The notes under the pieces: generated by a model
Database searches by the model: none
Told to the model about the DNA's origin: nothing
The model's input: only the letters and a program-made list of their open reading frames with translations
Shown: positions 8,202 through 15,837 of the stretch, in pieces
Layout: the number at the start of each line of letters is the position of its first letter
How positions within the stretch are numbered: position 1 is the first letter of the stretch
Source: Pseudomonadota bacterium
Lineage (GTDB): Bacteria; Pseudomonadota; Alphaproteobacteria; Sphingomonadales; Sphingomonadaceae
DNA: 46,383 bases
NCBI GenBank assembly: GCA_023424095.1
Contig: JAFAEG010000051.1
Location: forward strand, 1-46,383
Direction: 5' to 3'
Made by a program: the position numbers and the translations under genes

Positions 8202-9019
8202 GACGCCATGCTTTCGTGCCGCTCAGCGACCAGCTTGACGATGGCGAGCGCGGTCTCCTCGATCGAGCGACGGGTCACGTCGATCACCGGCCAGCCCTGA
8301 TCGGCGAAGATACGCCGGGCGAAGCTCAGCTCGGCATTCACCGCTTCGGTATCGACATAATCCGTCTCCGGCGCCTGATTGAGCGCCAGCAGCCGGTTAC
8401 GGCGGATCTGGATCAACCGGTCGGGATTCGTGGTGAGGCCGATCACCATCGGGTGCTTCAGTTCGAACAGCCTTTTCGGCGGCGGCGATTCCTTCACCAA
8501 CGGGATGTTCGCGACCTTGTAGCCGCGATTGGCGAGGTAGATGCTGGTCGGGGTCTTCGACGAACGCGACACGCCGGCGAGGATGATGTCCGCTTCTTCC
8601 CAATTTTCCGACTGCAGCCCGTCATCATGCGCGATCGTGAACTGGATCGCGTCCACCCGGGCGAAATAGGCCGCGTCGAGCACGTGCTGGCGCCCCGGAC
8701 GGCCCTGCGTCGCCTCGCCGGTCACCGCCGACAAGGCATCGATCACCGGATCCAGCACGGAGACGGCATTGATCCCGCGGCGACGGCAGGCCTGTTCCAG
8801 CGCTCGGCGGATCACCGGATTGACGACAGTGTAGAGCACGAGCCCCGGCCGCTGCTCGATCTCATCCAACACCCGGCCCATATGCCCTTCCGAGCGGACC
8901 ATCGGCCATAAATGCCGCACCGAGACGACATTATCGAATTGCGACAGGCAGGCGTTGGCGACCATGTCGAGCGTCTCGCCGGTCGAATCCGACAGGAGGT
9001 GGAGATGGAGCTGCTTCAT
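8198..9019 (-). CDS. ppsR: Pyruvate phosphate dikinase / PEP synthase regulatory protein (DUF299, RP001-type)
   Basis: A 273-residue DUF299 protein: a bifunctional serine/threonine kinase and Pi-dependent phosphorylase that switches pyruvate, phosphate dikinase or PEP synthase off and on. The nucleotide-binding loop ILAGVSRSSKTPTS lies near residues 146-159, and the N-terminus LHLLSDSTGETLDMVANA is typical. Which dikinase it controls cannot be seen here. It is the first leftward gene from the putative origin. The orthologue is the gene that flanks the replication origin on this side in Caulobacter (RP001-type), which is key context. Confidence 0.93.
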   Translation of the reverse strand: MKQLHLHLLSDSTGETLDMVANACLSQFDNVVSVRHLWPMVRSEGHMGRVLDEIEQRPGLVLYTVVNPVIRRALEQACRRRGINAVSVLDPVIDALSAVTGEATQGRPGRQHVLDAAYFARVDAIQFTIAHDDGLQSENWEEADIILAGVSRSSKTPTSIYLANRGYKVANIPLVKESPPPKRLFELKHPMVIGLTTNPDRLIQIRRNRLLALNQAPETDYVDTEAVNAELSFARRIFADQGWPVIDVTRRSIEETALAIVKLVAERHESMAS

Positions 9020-9041
9020 CGCTCCGGACCGAAAGACTGCC

Positions 9042-9050
9042 TGTGGAAAA
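9042..9050 (-). promoter_or_regulatory. DnaA box
   Basis: The plus strand reads TGTGGAAAA; its complement TTTTCCACA fits the DnaA consensus TTWTNCACA at all positions. It lies 23 bp from the ppsR start. Weaker, two-mismatch candidates are TGTGAGTCA (9166-9174, reverse) and TCATCCCCA (9154-9162). Confidence 0.55.
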
Positions 9051-9084
9051 CCATGTTGAGATCGCTAGCGTAAGCCTTCGGACG

Positions 9085-9213
9085 GATTCAAGGACAGCTT
9101 CCATCCCAAGCCACGCAAGATTCGCCCACAGCCGCGCCAACATGGGATGAATCTCATCCCCAGCCTGTGAGTCATGGGGACGTGCGCCGCGACTCCGTGG
9201 GCTTGCGCGAGTC
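9085..9213. promoter_or_regulatory. Cluster of six GANTC (CcrM-type) methylation sites
   Basis: GANTC occurs at 9085-9089, 9119-9123, 9149-9153, 9169-9173, 9191-9195 and 9209-9213. Random expectation is about one site per 256 bp, so this is roughly twelve-fold denser. In alphaproteobacteria with CcrM such sites at the origin report the replication state. No ccrM gene is inside the window, so methylation is inferred. Confidence 0.6.
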
Positions 9214-9293
9214 GCTTCGTCGCCCGACTGTTGGCAAAATTCGGCGGAGCCAATAAACCCCGCTCATCCCGCCCCAACTCTTCTCAACAATAT

Positions 9294-9307
9294 CCTTTAT
9301 ATAAAGG
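9294..9307. repeat. AT-rich perfect palindrome next to the hemE ribosome binding site
   Basis: CCTTTATATAAAGG is a perfect 14-bp palindrome. Its right arm contributes the AAAGG of the hemE Shine-Dalgarno-like sequence (9303-9307), and it sits in the 75% A+T segment at the hemE end of the putative origin. It may be part of a DNA-unwinding element, a -10 region or an operator; these cannot be separated by eye. Confidence 0.6.
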
Positions 9308-9319
9308 TAAGATAGTTAA

Positions 9320-10408
9320 GTGAGCAGTACAGCTCGCATGCCCTCCGGCTTGACCGGCACGGCTGCCAAGCCATTGATTCGCGTGCTTAAAGGCGAACGG
9401 ATCGATCCCACGCCGATGTGGATGATGCGTCAGGCGGGCCGCTATCTGCCTGAATATCGCGCGCTTCGGGCGGCCAAGGGCGGCTTCCTGGAACTGGTCT
9501 ATGACAGCGACGCCGCGGCGGAAATCACGCTTCAGCCGATCGATCGTTTCGGCTTCGACGGCGCGATCCTGTTCTCCGACATCCTGATCGTGCCTTATGC
9601 GCTCGGCCAGGATCTGGCGTTCGAGGCCGGCGAGGGCCCGCGCCTGTCGCCTCCACTGACCGATGCCCTGCTGGACGCCCTTGAAGCCGTGCCAGGGCGG
9701 CTTTCGCCCATCTATGCGACTGTGGAAAAGGTGAAGGCCCGCTTGCCCGCTGAGACGGCTCTGCTGGGCTTTGCGGGCAGTCCGTGGACGGTCGCGACTT
9801 ACATGGTCGCCGGCCGCGGCAGCAAGGAACAGGCCGAGGCGCGGCGTTATGCCTATCGGGATCCGGCCGCCTTCGCCGCGATCATCGACGCGATCGCCAC
9901 GATGACGGTCGATTATCTGTCCGGGCAGATCGAGGCCGGCGCGGAAGCGGTGCAATTGTTCGACAGCTGGTCGGGCAGCCTCGCGCCGCAGCAATTCGAG
10001 CGCTGGGTGATCGCCCCCACGGCGCGGATCGTCGCCGATTTGAAGGCGCGGCATCCGGACATTCCGGTGATCGGCTTCCCGAAGGGCGCTGGCGCCAAGC
10101 TCGCCGCTTATGCCCGCGAAACCGGGGTGGACGCGGTCGGTGTCGACGAGACGCAGGATCCGCGCTGGGCCGCGGCGCAATTGCCCGCCGGCATGCCGGT
10201 GCAGGGCAATCTCGATCCGCTCGCCCTGATCACCGGCGGAGACTCGCTTGAACAAGCAGTGTCCTCCATCCTAGATGCGTTCCGGGATCGGCCGCACGTG
10301 TTCAACCTCGGCCATGGCATCCTGCCCGACGCGCCGATCGCGCATGTCGAGCGGCTGATCGAACTGGTGCGGGGCGGGAGAGTGGCGCAATGGACTGGGC
10401 AGAGCTGA
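9320..10408 (+). CDS. hemE: Uroporphyrinogen decarboxylase
   Basis: A 362-residue cytosolic enzyme that decarboxylates the four acetate side chains of uroporphyrinogen III to give coproporphyrinogen III in haem synthesis. The family signature PMWMMRQAGRYLPEYR lies near residue 35, and the conserved GFAGSPWTVATYM and NLGHGILPD blocks are present. The GTG at 9320 is chosen because AAAGGTAAG sits about 8 nt upstream; an ATG at 9338 has no visible ribosome binding site. It borders the putative origin and overlaps hemJ by 19 nt at its end, forming a haem operon. Confidence 0.95.
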   Translation: MSSTARMPSGLTGTAAKPLIRVLKGERIDPTPMWMMRQAGRYLPEYRALRAAKGGFLELVYDSDAAAEITLQPIDRFGFDGAILFSDILIVPYALGQDLAFEAGEGPRLSPPLTDALLDALEAVPGRLSPIYATVEKVKARLPAETALLGFAGSPWTVATYMVAGRGSKEQAEARRYAYRDPAAFAAIIDAIATMTVDYLSGQIEAGAEAVQLFDSWSGSLAPQQFERWVIAPTARIVADLKARHPDIPVIGFPKGAGAKLAAYARETGVDAVGVDETQDPRWAAAQLPAGMPVQGNLDPLALITGGDSLEQAVSSILDAFRDRPHVFNLGHGILPDAPIAHVERLIELVRGGRVAQWTGQS

Positions 10409-10839
10409 GCGCCGTGCTGTATCCCTGGATCAAGGCCGCCCACATCATCTTCGTCATCTTCTGGATGGCGGGTTTATTCATGCTGCCGCGGTACTATATC
10501 TATCATCAGGAAGCGGTCCCCGGCTCCGATGAGGAGAAGCGCTGGATCGATCGCGAGCGCAAGCTGCGCAACATCATCATCACCCCGGCGATGATCCTGG
10601 TCTGGGTCTTCGGCATCCTGCTTGCCTATCTGCTCGGTACCTGGACGCAGGGCTGGTTCCACCTGAAGCTGCTGCTGGTGCTCGGCCTGTCCGCTTATCA
10701 CGGCTACATGATCGGCTATGGTAAATCGCTCGCCGCTGGCGCTCGCCCACAGAGCGGCAAGGCGCTGCGGATCATGAACGAAGTGCCCGGCGTTGCCGCC
10801 GTGATCATCGTCATTCTGGTGGTCGTGAAGCCCTTCTAG
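10390..10839 (+). CDS. hemJ: Protoporphyrinogen IX oxidase HemJ
   Basis: A 149-residue integral membrane protein of the HemJ family, the oxygen-independent-type protoporphyrinogen oxidase found in many proteobacteria and cyanobacteria that lack HemG and HemY. Four hydrophobic segments are visible, and the conserved histidine in IKAAHIIFVIFWMAGLFMLPR near residue 18 is present, along with the basic RERKLRNIIITPAM loop. It starts within the 3' end of hemE (19-nt overlap), so the two are probably translationally coupled. Confidence 0.92.
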   Translation: MDWAELSAVLYPWIKAAHIIFVIFWMAGLFMLPRYYIYHQEAVPGSDEEKRWIDRERKLRNIIITPAMILVWVFGILLAYLLGTWTQGWFHLKLLLVLGLSAYHGYMIGYGKSLAAGARPQSGKALRIMNEVPGVAAVIIVILVVVKPF

Positions 10840-10995
10840 CGCTTCGCCGGCTTGCTTGACTCGAATCCGGGCGGAGCATAACGCCGAGCCAGGTCGTTAC
10901 CTCCTGCAGTCCTTGCGGGGCTTCGTCGCCTTCAGACCATTCCAAATCCAGTCCCGGCTTCCTCGCCCGGACTCTCATTCCCCAAGAGTTTTCTT
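10840..10995 (+). promoter_or_regulatory. rho leader and candidate promoter
   Basis: A 156-bp non-coding leader between hemJ and rho. A sigma70-like pair, TTGACT at 10856-10861 and CATAAC at 10877-10882 with a 15-bp spacer, lies at its start; the spacer is shorter than ideal. Two GANTC sites abut at 10858-10862 and 10863-10867, overlapping this candidate promoter. A long leader would suit rho autoregulation, but no hairpin was evident. Confidence 0.35.
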
Positions 10996-12252
10996 ATGCA
11001 TCTCAATGATTTGAAGAAGCGCAGCCCAGCCGAACTGGTCGCCATGGCCGAAGAATTCGGAATCGAAGGCGCCTCCACCCTGCGCAAGCAGGAGCTGATG
11101 TTCTCGCTGCTGAAGGTCCGCGCCGAACATGGCGACGAGATTATGGGCCTCGGCACGATCGAGGTTCTGCCCGACGGCTTCGGCTTCCTGCGTTCGCCCG
11201 ACAGCAATTACCTGGCCGGCCCCGACGACATCTATGTCGCCCCCAATCAGGTCCGCAAATTCGGCCTGCGCACCGGCGACACGGTCGAAGGCGAGATCCG
11301 CGGTCCCAAGGATGGCGAGCGCTATTTCAGCCTCGTGCGCCTCACCCAGGTCAATTTCGACGATCCGGACGCCGTCCGCCACCGGGTCAATTTCGACAAC
11401 CTGACGCCGCTTTACCCGGACGAGAAACTGAAGCTCGACAGCCTCGACCCGACGGTCAAGGACAAGTCGGCCCGCGTGATCGACATCATCGCGCCGCAGG
11501 GCAAGGGCCAGCGCGCGCTCATCGTCGCGCCGCCGCGCACCGGTAAGACCGTGCTGCTGCAGAATATCGCCCGCGCCATCACCGACAATCATCCCGAGGT
11601 GTTCCTGCTCGTCCTGCTGATCGACGAGCGGCCCGAGGAAGTCACCGACATGCAGCGCAGCGTGAAGGGCGAGGTCATCTCCTCCACCTTCGACGAGCCT
11701 GCGCAGCGCCACGTCCAGGTCGCCGAAATGGTGATCGAGAAGGCCAAGCGGCTGGTCGAGCACAAGCGCGACGTCGTCATCCTGCTCGACAGCGTCACCC
11801 GCCTTGGCCGCGCCTACAACACCGTCGTACCGAGCTCCGGCAAGGTGCTGACCGGCGGTGTCGACGCCAATGCGCTGCAGCGCCCGAAGCGCTTCTTCGG
11901 CGCCGCCCGTAACATCGAGGAAGGCGGCTCGCTTTCGATCATCGCCACGGCCTTGATCGACACCGGCTCCAAGATGGACGAGGTCATCTTCGAAGAGTTC
12001 AAGGGCACCGGTAACTCGGAAATCGTCCTCGACCGCAAGGTCGCCGACAAGCGCATCTTCCCGTCCCTGGACGTCGGCAAGTCCGGCACCCGCAAGGAGG
12101 AATTGCTGGTCGAGCAGGGCACCCTCACCCGCATGTGGATGCTCCGCCGCATCCTGATGCAGATGGGCACCGTCGATGCGATGACCTTCCTCCTCGACAA
12201 GATGAAGGACCACAAGTCCAACGAGGACTTCTTCGCGAGCATGAATCAGTGA
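10996..12252 (+). CDS. rho: Transcription termination factor Rho
   Basis: A 418-residue hexameric RNA-dependent ATPase that terminates transcription. The N-terminal helical domain (LNDLKKRSPAELVAMAEEFGI) is followed by the cold-shock-like RNA-binding domain with GFGFLRSP near residue 61. The ATPase core has Walker A APPRTGKT at 178-185, Walker B in VLLIDERPEE and the Q/R-loop region GKVLTGGVDANALQRPKRFF. The length is canonical and there are no insertions. It lies between the haem genes and mnmE, as in other alphaproteobacteria, and is followed by a stem-loop terminator. Confidence 0.97.
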   Translation: MHLNDLKKRSPAELVAMAEEFGIEGASTLRKQELMFSLLKVRAEHGDEIMGLGTIEVLPDGFGFLRSPDSNYLAGPDDIYVAPNQVRKFGLRTGDTVEGEIRGPKDGERYFSLVRLTQVNFDDPDAVRHRVNFDNLTPLYPDEKLKLDSLDPTVKDKSARVIDIIAPQGKGQRALIVAPPRTGKTVLLQNIARAITDNHPEVFLLVLLIDERPEEVTDMQRSVKGEVISSTFDEPAQRHVQVAEMVIEKAKRLVEHKRDVVILLDSVTRLGRAYNTVVPSSGKVLTGGVDANALQRPKRFFGAARNIEEGGSLSIIATALIDTGSKMDEVIFEEFKGTGNSEIVLDRKVADKRIFPSLDVGKSGTRKEELLVEQGTLTRMWMLRRILMQMGTVDAMTFLLDKMKDHKSNEDFFASMNQ

Positions 12253-12352
12253 CGAGGTGCGGCCGAGCCTAAGCAGCGAGGCGAAGCCGCAGCAGCTTGG
12301 GCGCGGACTCGCGCCCGTCCGGACGGCCTGCGCCGTCAGGCGACAGGACCGA

Positions 12353-12379
12353 CGCGTGGGCTTTGCCCACGCGCTTTCT
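12353..12379 (+). terminator. Terminator downstream of rho
   Basis: CGCGTGGGC (12353-12361) pairs perfectly with GCCCACGCG (12365-12373) around a TTT loop and is followed by CTTTCT. It is 100 bp after the rho stop and 40 bp before the next gene. The T-tract is weak, as is usual in high-GC genomes. Confidence 0.5.
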
Positions 12380-12418
12380 CCGCCCTAAGATGCCGAGAAG
12401 CGAACAGGGAGCCCCCGC

Positions 12419-12649
12419 ATGAAGGTCACCGTCGACGTCGATTGCACGCCCGAGGAAGCCCGCCGCTTCATGGGTCTCCCCGACCTCACGCCGGTCCACG
12501 AGGCCTATCTCGCCAAGATGACCAAGGCGGTCGAGGACAGCACGAATCCCGAGGCCTTTGGCGAGCTGATGAAGAGCTGGGGTCCGATGAGCGATGCCGG
12601 CATGAACATGTGGCGCCAGATGATGGAGCAGATGACGCCCAAGAGCTGA
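12419..12649 (+). CDS. DUF6489 family small protein
   Basis: A 76-residue acidic protein with eleven methionines, seven of them after residue 55 (SDAGMNMWRQMMEQM). I recognise it as DUF6489, a short family found in sphingomonads and relatives. The N-terminus MKVTVDVDCTPEEARRFMGLPD suggests a beta strand then a helix; there is no signal peptide, membrane segment or catalytic motif. The start has GGGAG about 8 nt upstream. It lies between the rho terminator and mnmE, 19 bp before mnmE, so the two may be co-transcribed. Function unknown. Confidence 0.8.
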   Translation: MKVTVDVDCTPEEARRFMGLPDLTPVHEAYLAKMTKAVEDSTNPEAFGELMKSWGPMSDAGMNMWRQMMEQMTPKS

Positions 12650-12668
12650 GGGCGTCGTCGCCATCGCG

Positions 12669-13937
12669 ATGACCGACACGATCTTCGCCCTTTCCTCCGG
12701 CCGCCCGCCCGCGGCGATTGCCGTGCTGCGCATTAGCGGCGCCAAGGCACTGGAATCACTCGAGAAACTGTCCGGAACGCGCCCCGAGCCGCGGCAGGCC
12801 ATGCTTGTCACGCTCCGCAAGGACGGCGAAATCCTGGACCGCGCGCTCGCCTTGCGCTTCGACGCACCCAACACGGTCACCGGCGAGGATCTGGTCGAAC
12901 TGCACCTCCACGGCGGCCGTGCCGTGGTCGCGGCAGCTTCGGCGGCGCTGGCGGCGATGGGCCTGCGTCCGGCCGAAGCGGGAGAATTCACCCGCCGCGC
13001 TTTCGCCAACGGCAAGATCGACCTCACCGAAGCCGAGGGCCTGGCCGATCTGCTCGCCGCCGAGACCGAAGGCCAGCGCCGCGCCGCCATCGCCTTGGCG
13101 GGTGGCGCGTTGAGCAGGCAGGTCGGTGACTGGACCGAGCGGTTGCTGGCGTTGGCGGCGGCGGTGGAAGCGCAGCTCGATTTCTCCGACGAGGGCGATG
13201 TCGATGCAGGCCTACCCGACGCCTGGCATGAGGCGGGCCGTGGCTTGCGGGACGAAATCGCGCAATTGCTGGCCCGTCCGCCGGCGGAGCGGCTGCGGGA
13301 CGGCGTTCGCGTTGTGATTGCCGGTCCGCCGAACAGCGGCAAATCCACCTTGCTCAACGCGATCGTCCAGCGCGAAGCGGCGATCACGTCCGACATTGCC
13401 GGCACCACCCGCGACCTGATCGAGGTGCCGGTGGCGATTGGCGGCCTCCCCTTCCTGCTGATCGACAGCGCCGGGCTGCGCGCCAGCGATGATGCGATCG
13501 AGGCGATCGGGGTCGAGCGCGCTGAAGCAGCGATTGCGGTCGCGGACCTGGTGCTCTGGCTTGGGGACGAGCATTCGATGCCCGAGGGCCCGAACGTGCT
13601 GCCGATCCACGCGAAGGCGGATCTCGGTGCACAGGCCGGCACCGGGCTCAAGGTTTCGGCGCATAGCGGCCAGGGCATGGCTGAATTGCTGGACCGGCTC
13701 ACATCGCACGCACGCGCTCTTCTCCCCGGCCAGGATGAGCTGACGACGAACCAGCGGCAGCGGGACGCCCTCACGGCCGCGCTCGGCCATATCGATGCCG
13801 CGGCCCAGCATGACGATCTTCTGCTGGTCGCCGAGGAGCTTCGGCAGGCGCGCCTCGCCTTTGACGCGGTGACGGGCCGCGCAGGCGTGGAAGACATGCT
13901 CGACGCCTTGTTCGCGCGCTTCTGCATCGGGAAGTGA
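12669..13937 (+). CDS. mnmE: tRNA uridine-5-carboxymethylaminomethyl modification GTPase MnmE
   Basis: A 422-residue GTPase that works with MnmG to modify U34 of tRNAs. The N-terminal tetrahydrofolate-binding domain (about 1-115) is followed by a helical domain and an inserted G domain: G1 GPPNSGKS at 219-226, G2 in DIAGTTRD near 242-249 and G3 DSAG at 266-269. The C-terminus ends FCIGK, so the catalytic cysteine motif is complete. It is about 30 residues shorter than the E. coli protein, with the loss in the G domain. At the G4 position the usual NKxD reads AKAD (315-318), so the base-specificity asparagine is missing. mnmG follows after a 16-bp parS spacer. Confidence 0.95.
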   Translation: MTDTIFALSSGRPPAAIAVLRISGAKALESLEKLSGTRPEPRQAMLVTLRKDGEILDRALALRFDAPNTVTGEDLVELHLHGGRAVVAAASAALAAMGLRPAEAGEFTRRAFANGKIDLTEAEGLADLLAAETEGQRRAAIALAGGALSRQVGDWTERLLALAAAVEAQLDFSDEGDVDAGLPDAWHEAGRGLRDEIAQLLARPPAERLRDGVRVVIAGPPNSGKSTLLNAIVQREAAITSDIAGTTRDLIEVPVAIGGLPFLLIDSAGLRASDDAIEAIGVERAEAAIAVADLVLWLGDEHSMPEGPNVLPIHAKADLGAQAGTGLKVSAHSGQGMAELLDRLTSHARALLPGQDELTTNQRQRDALTAALGHIDAAAQHDDLLLVAEELRQARLAFDAVTGRAGVEDMLDALFARFCIGK

Positions 13938-13953
13938 TGTTCCACGTGGAACA
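13938..13953. promoter_or_regulatory. parS site 1 (ParB binding site)
   Basis: TGTTCCACGTGGAACA is a perfect 16-bp palindrome that fits the parS consensus TGTTNCACGTGNAACA at every position. It fills the entire gap between the mnmE stop (TGA ends at 13937) and the mnmG ATG at 13954, and its GTGGAA may double as the mnmG ribosome binding site. It is 2.6 kb from parA and 3.3 kb from parB. Confidence 0.93.
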
Positions 13954-15837
13954 ATGCGGCATCTGACGCTATCTGCCGCGCTCATGGCGGGTTTCGACAT
14001 CATCGTGATTGGCGGCGGACATGCGGGGACAGAGGCCGCCGCGGCCGCTGCTCGCATGGGCGCGTCCGTGGCGCTCGTCAGCTTCTCTGCCGACCAGATC
14101 GGCGTGATGTCCTGCAATCCGGCGATGGGTGGCCTCGGCAAGGGTCATCTCGTGCGGGAAGTCGATGCCTTTGACGGCCTGATCGGTCGTGCCTCGGACG
14201 CGGCGGCGATCCACCATCGCATGCTCAACGCCAGCAAGGGCGCTGCCGTGCGCGGTCCCCGTATCCAGGCCGACCGCAAGCTCTACAAGGCCACGATTCA
14301 GCAGGCGGTTGCCGCCCAGGCTGGCCTCAGCGTGGTGGCGGGAGAGGCCGTCGCGTTGCTGCTCGACGGCCGAAGCGTCAGCGGCGTTCGGTTGGCGGAC
14401 GGCCGGAAGATCAACGGCAAGGCGGTCGTCCTCGCCACCGGCACCTTTCTGGGTGGCAAGCTCTTCTTCGGCCTGAGTTCGGAAGCCGGCGGGCGCGTCA
14501 GCGAGCGCGCAGCGACCGAGATGGCGCATCAGCTCCGCGCCCTGGACCTGCCCATGGCGCGTCTGAAGACCGGCACCCCCCCTCGCCTCGATGGCCGCAC
14601 GATCGACTGGTCCGGGCTGGAGCGGCAACCGTCGGACGATGACGGCTGGACCATGTCACCATTGTCTGGTGGGCGCATGAACCGCCAGCTGAGCTGCTTC
14701 ATCACCCGCACCAATGCCGAGACGCATCGGATCATCCGGGAATCGCTCCACCGCTCTCCCCTCTTCTCCGGTGATATCCAGGGAGCAGGGCCGCGTTACT
14801 GCCCGTCCATCGAAGACAAGGTGCAGCGCTTCGGGGACCGAGACGGCCATCAGGTCTTCCTCGAGCCCGAGGGCCTCGACGATCCGCTCATCTATCCCAA
14901 CGGCATCTCCACCTCGCTGCCGCAGGACGTGCAGCTGGCTCTGGTCCGGTCGATGGCCGGCCTGGAGCGGGTCGAGATCGCGCAGCCGGGCTATGCGGTC
15001 GAATATGACCATGTCGATCCGCGCATCCTCCACCCCACCTTGCAGGTCCGCGACGTGGAGGGGCTCTACCTTGCCGGCCAGATCAACGGCACGACCGGCT
15101 ATGAGGAGGCCGCCGCCCAGGGGCTCGTGGCCGGCCTGAACGCTGCCGCCTGGGCCGGTGGGGGTGCGCCGATCCTGTTCGACCGCGCCTCGTCTTACAT
15201 CGGGGTGATGGTCGATGACCTCGTCCTGCAGGGGGTGACCGAGCCCTACCGGATGCTCACCGCCCGCGCCGAGTATCGGCTACGGCTGCGCGCGGACAAT
15301 GCCGAGGCGCGGCTTTCGGATCAGGCCAAGGCGGCCAATTGCCTGTCCGAGCGACGGCGCGCCCACCTGGCCGCCGACGATGCGGAGCGCGCGCGCCTGT
15401 CGGCCGCTCTGGCGACCATCGCCACTGGCCGGGAGCTTCAGGCGGCGGGGGCCGACATTCGCGACGACGGGGTCCGGCGCTCGCTGGGTGAATGGCTGCG
15501 CTTTCCCGCCGTCGACGCCGATCTGCTGCGGCGCCTGCTCCCGACCCTCGCCAATGCCCCGGAGAGGCTGCTGGAGGAGGCGGTGCAGGATCATCGCTAT
15601 GCGCCCTATCTCGAGCGTCAGGCCGCTGAGATTGCGCGACGGGAACGCGACGACGCGATCCTCCTGCCCGACAGCGTCGATTATGCGGCGATCCCCGGCC
15701 TGTCCCGGGAGATGACCGAGAAATTGTCGCGGTCGCGCCCCGAGACGCTTGGCGCCGCCGGGCGGCTGCGGGGCATTACACCGGCCGCTCTGACCGCGAT
15801 CCTTGCCTATGTCCGCGGCGGCAGGATGGCCGCCTGA
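13954..15837 (+). CDS. mnmG: tRNA uridine-5-carboxymethylaminomethyl modification enzyme MnmG (GidA)
   Basis: A 627-residue FAD- and NADH-dependent enzyme, partner of MnmE in making the wobble uridine modification. The dinucleotide-binding motif IGGGHAGTEAA lies near residues 18-28, and the family blocks NPAMGGLGKGHLVREVDA, KTGTPPRLDGRT and GQINGTTGYEEAAAQG are present. Start: the ATG at 13954 follows parS directly and is preceded by GTGGAA; an internal ATG at 13984 would leave MAGFDIIVIGGG, also a normal N-terminus, so the start is uncertain by 10 codons. Its TGA overlaps the rsmG ATG by one base. Confidence 0.95.
   Translation: MRHLTLSAALMAGFDIIVIGGGHAGTEAAAAAARMGASVALVSFSADQIGVMSCNPAMGGLGKGHLVREVDAFDGLIGRASDAAAIHHRMLNASKGAAVRGPRIQADRKLYKATIQQAVAAQAGLSVVAGEAVALLLDGRSVSGVRLADGRKINGKAVVLATGTFLGGKLFFGLSSEAGGRVSERAATEMAHQLRALDLPMARLKTGTPPRLDGRTIDWSGLERQPSDDDGWTMSPLSGGRMNRQLSCFITRTNAETHRIIRESLHRSPLFSGDIQGAGPRYCPSIEDKVQRFGDRDGHQVFLEPEGLDDPLIYPNGISTSLPQDVQLALVRSMAGLERVEIAQPGYAVEYDHVDPRILHPTLQVRDVEGLYLAGQINGTTGYEEAAAQGLVAGLNAAAWAGGGAPILFDRASSYIGVMVDDLVLQGVTEPYRMLTARAEYRLRLRADNAEARLSDQAKAANCLSERRRAHLAADDAERARLSAALATIATGRELQAAGADIRDDGVRRSLGEWLRFPAVDADLLRRLLPTLANAPERLLEEAVQDHRYAPYLERQAAEIARRERDDAILLPDSVDYAAIPGLSREMTEKLSRSRPETLGAAGRLRGITPAALTAILAYVRGGRMAA

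Larger units (their letters stand above)
9020..9319. other. Putative chromosomal replication origin (oriC)
   Basis: This 300-bp gap separates the divergent genes ppsR (RP001/DUF299-type) and hemE. In Caulobacter the origin lies between exactly these two genes, and the flanking order maf-coaE-dnaQ on one side and hemE on the other is kept here. Seen in the sequence: a DnaA box matching TTWTNCACA at 9042-9050, six GANTC sites from 9085 to 9213, an inverted repeat GGGATGA-ATC-TCATCCC at 9144-9160, a further TCATCCC at 9264-9270, and a strongly AT-rich last 40 bp (about 75% A+T at 9281-9320) that could serve as the unwinding element. Two parS sites and parAB lie 4.6-8 kb away. Origin activity is inferred. 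Confidence 0.72.

Noticed and set aside
12269..13954. A 561-residue open frame on the minus strand
   Set aside because: Antisense to DUF6489 and mnmE; Ser/Arg/Ala-rich composition with no recognisable domain.
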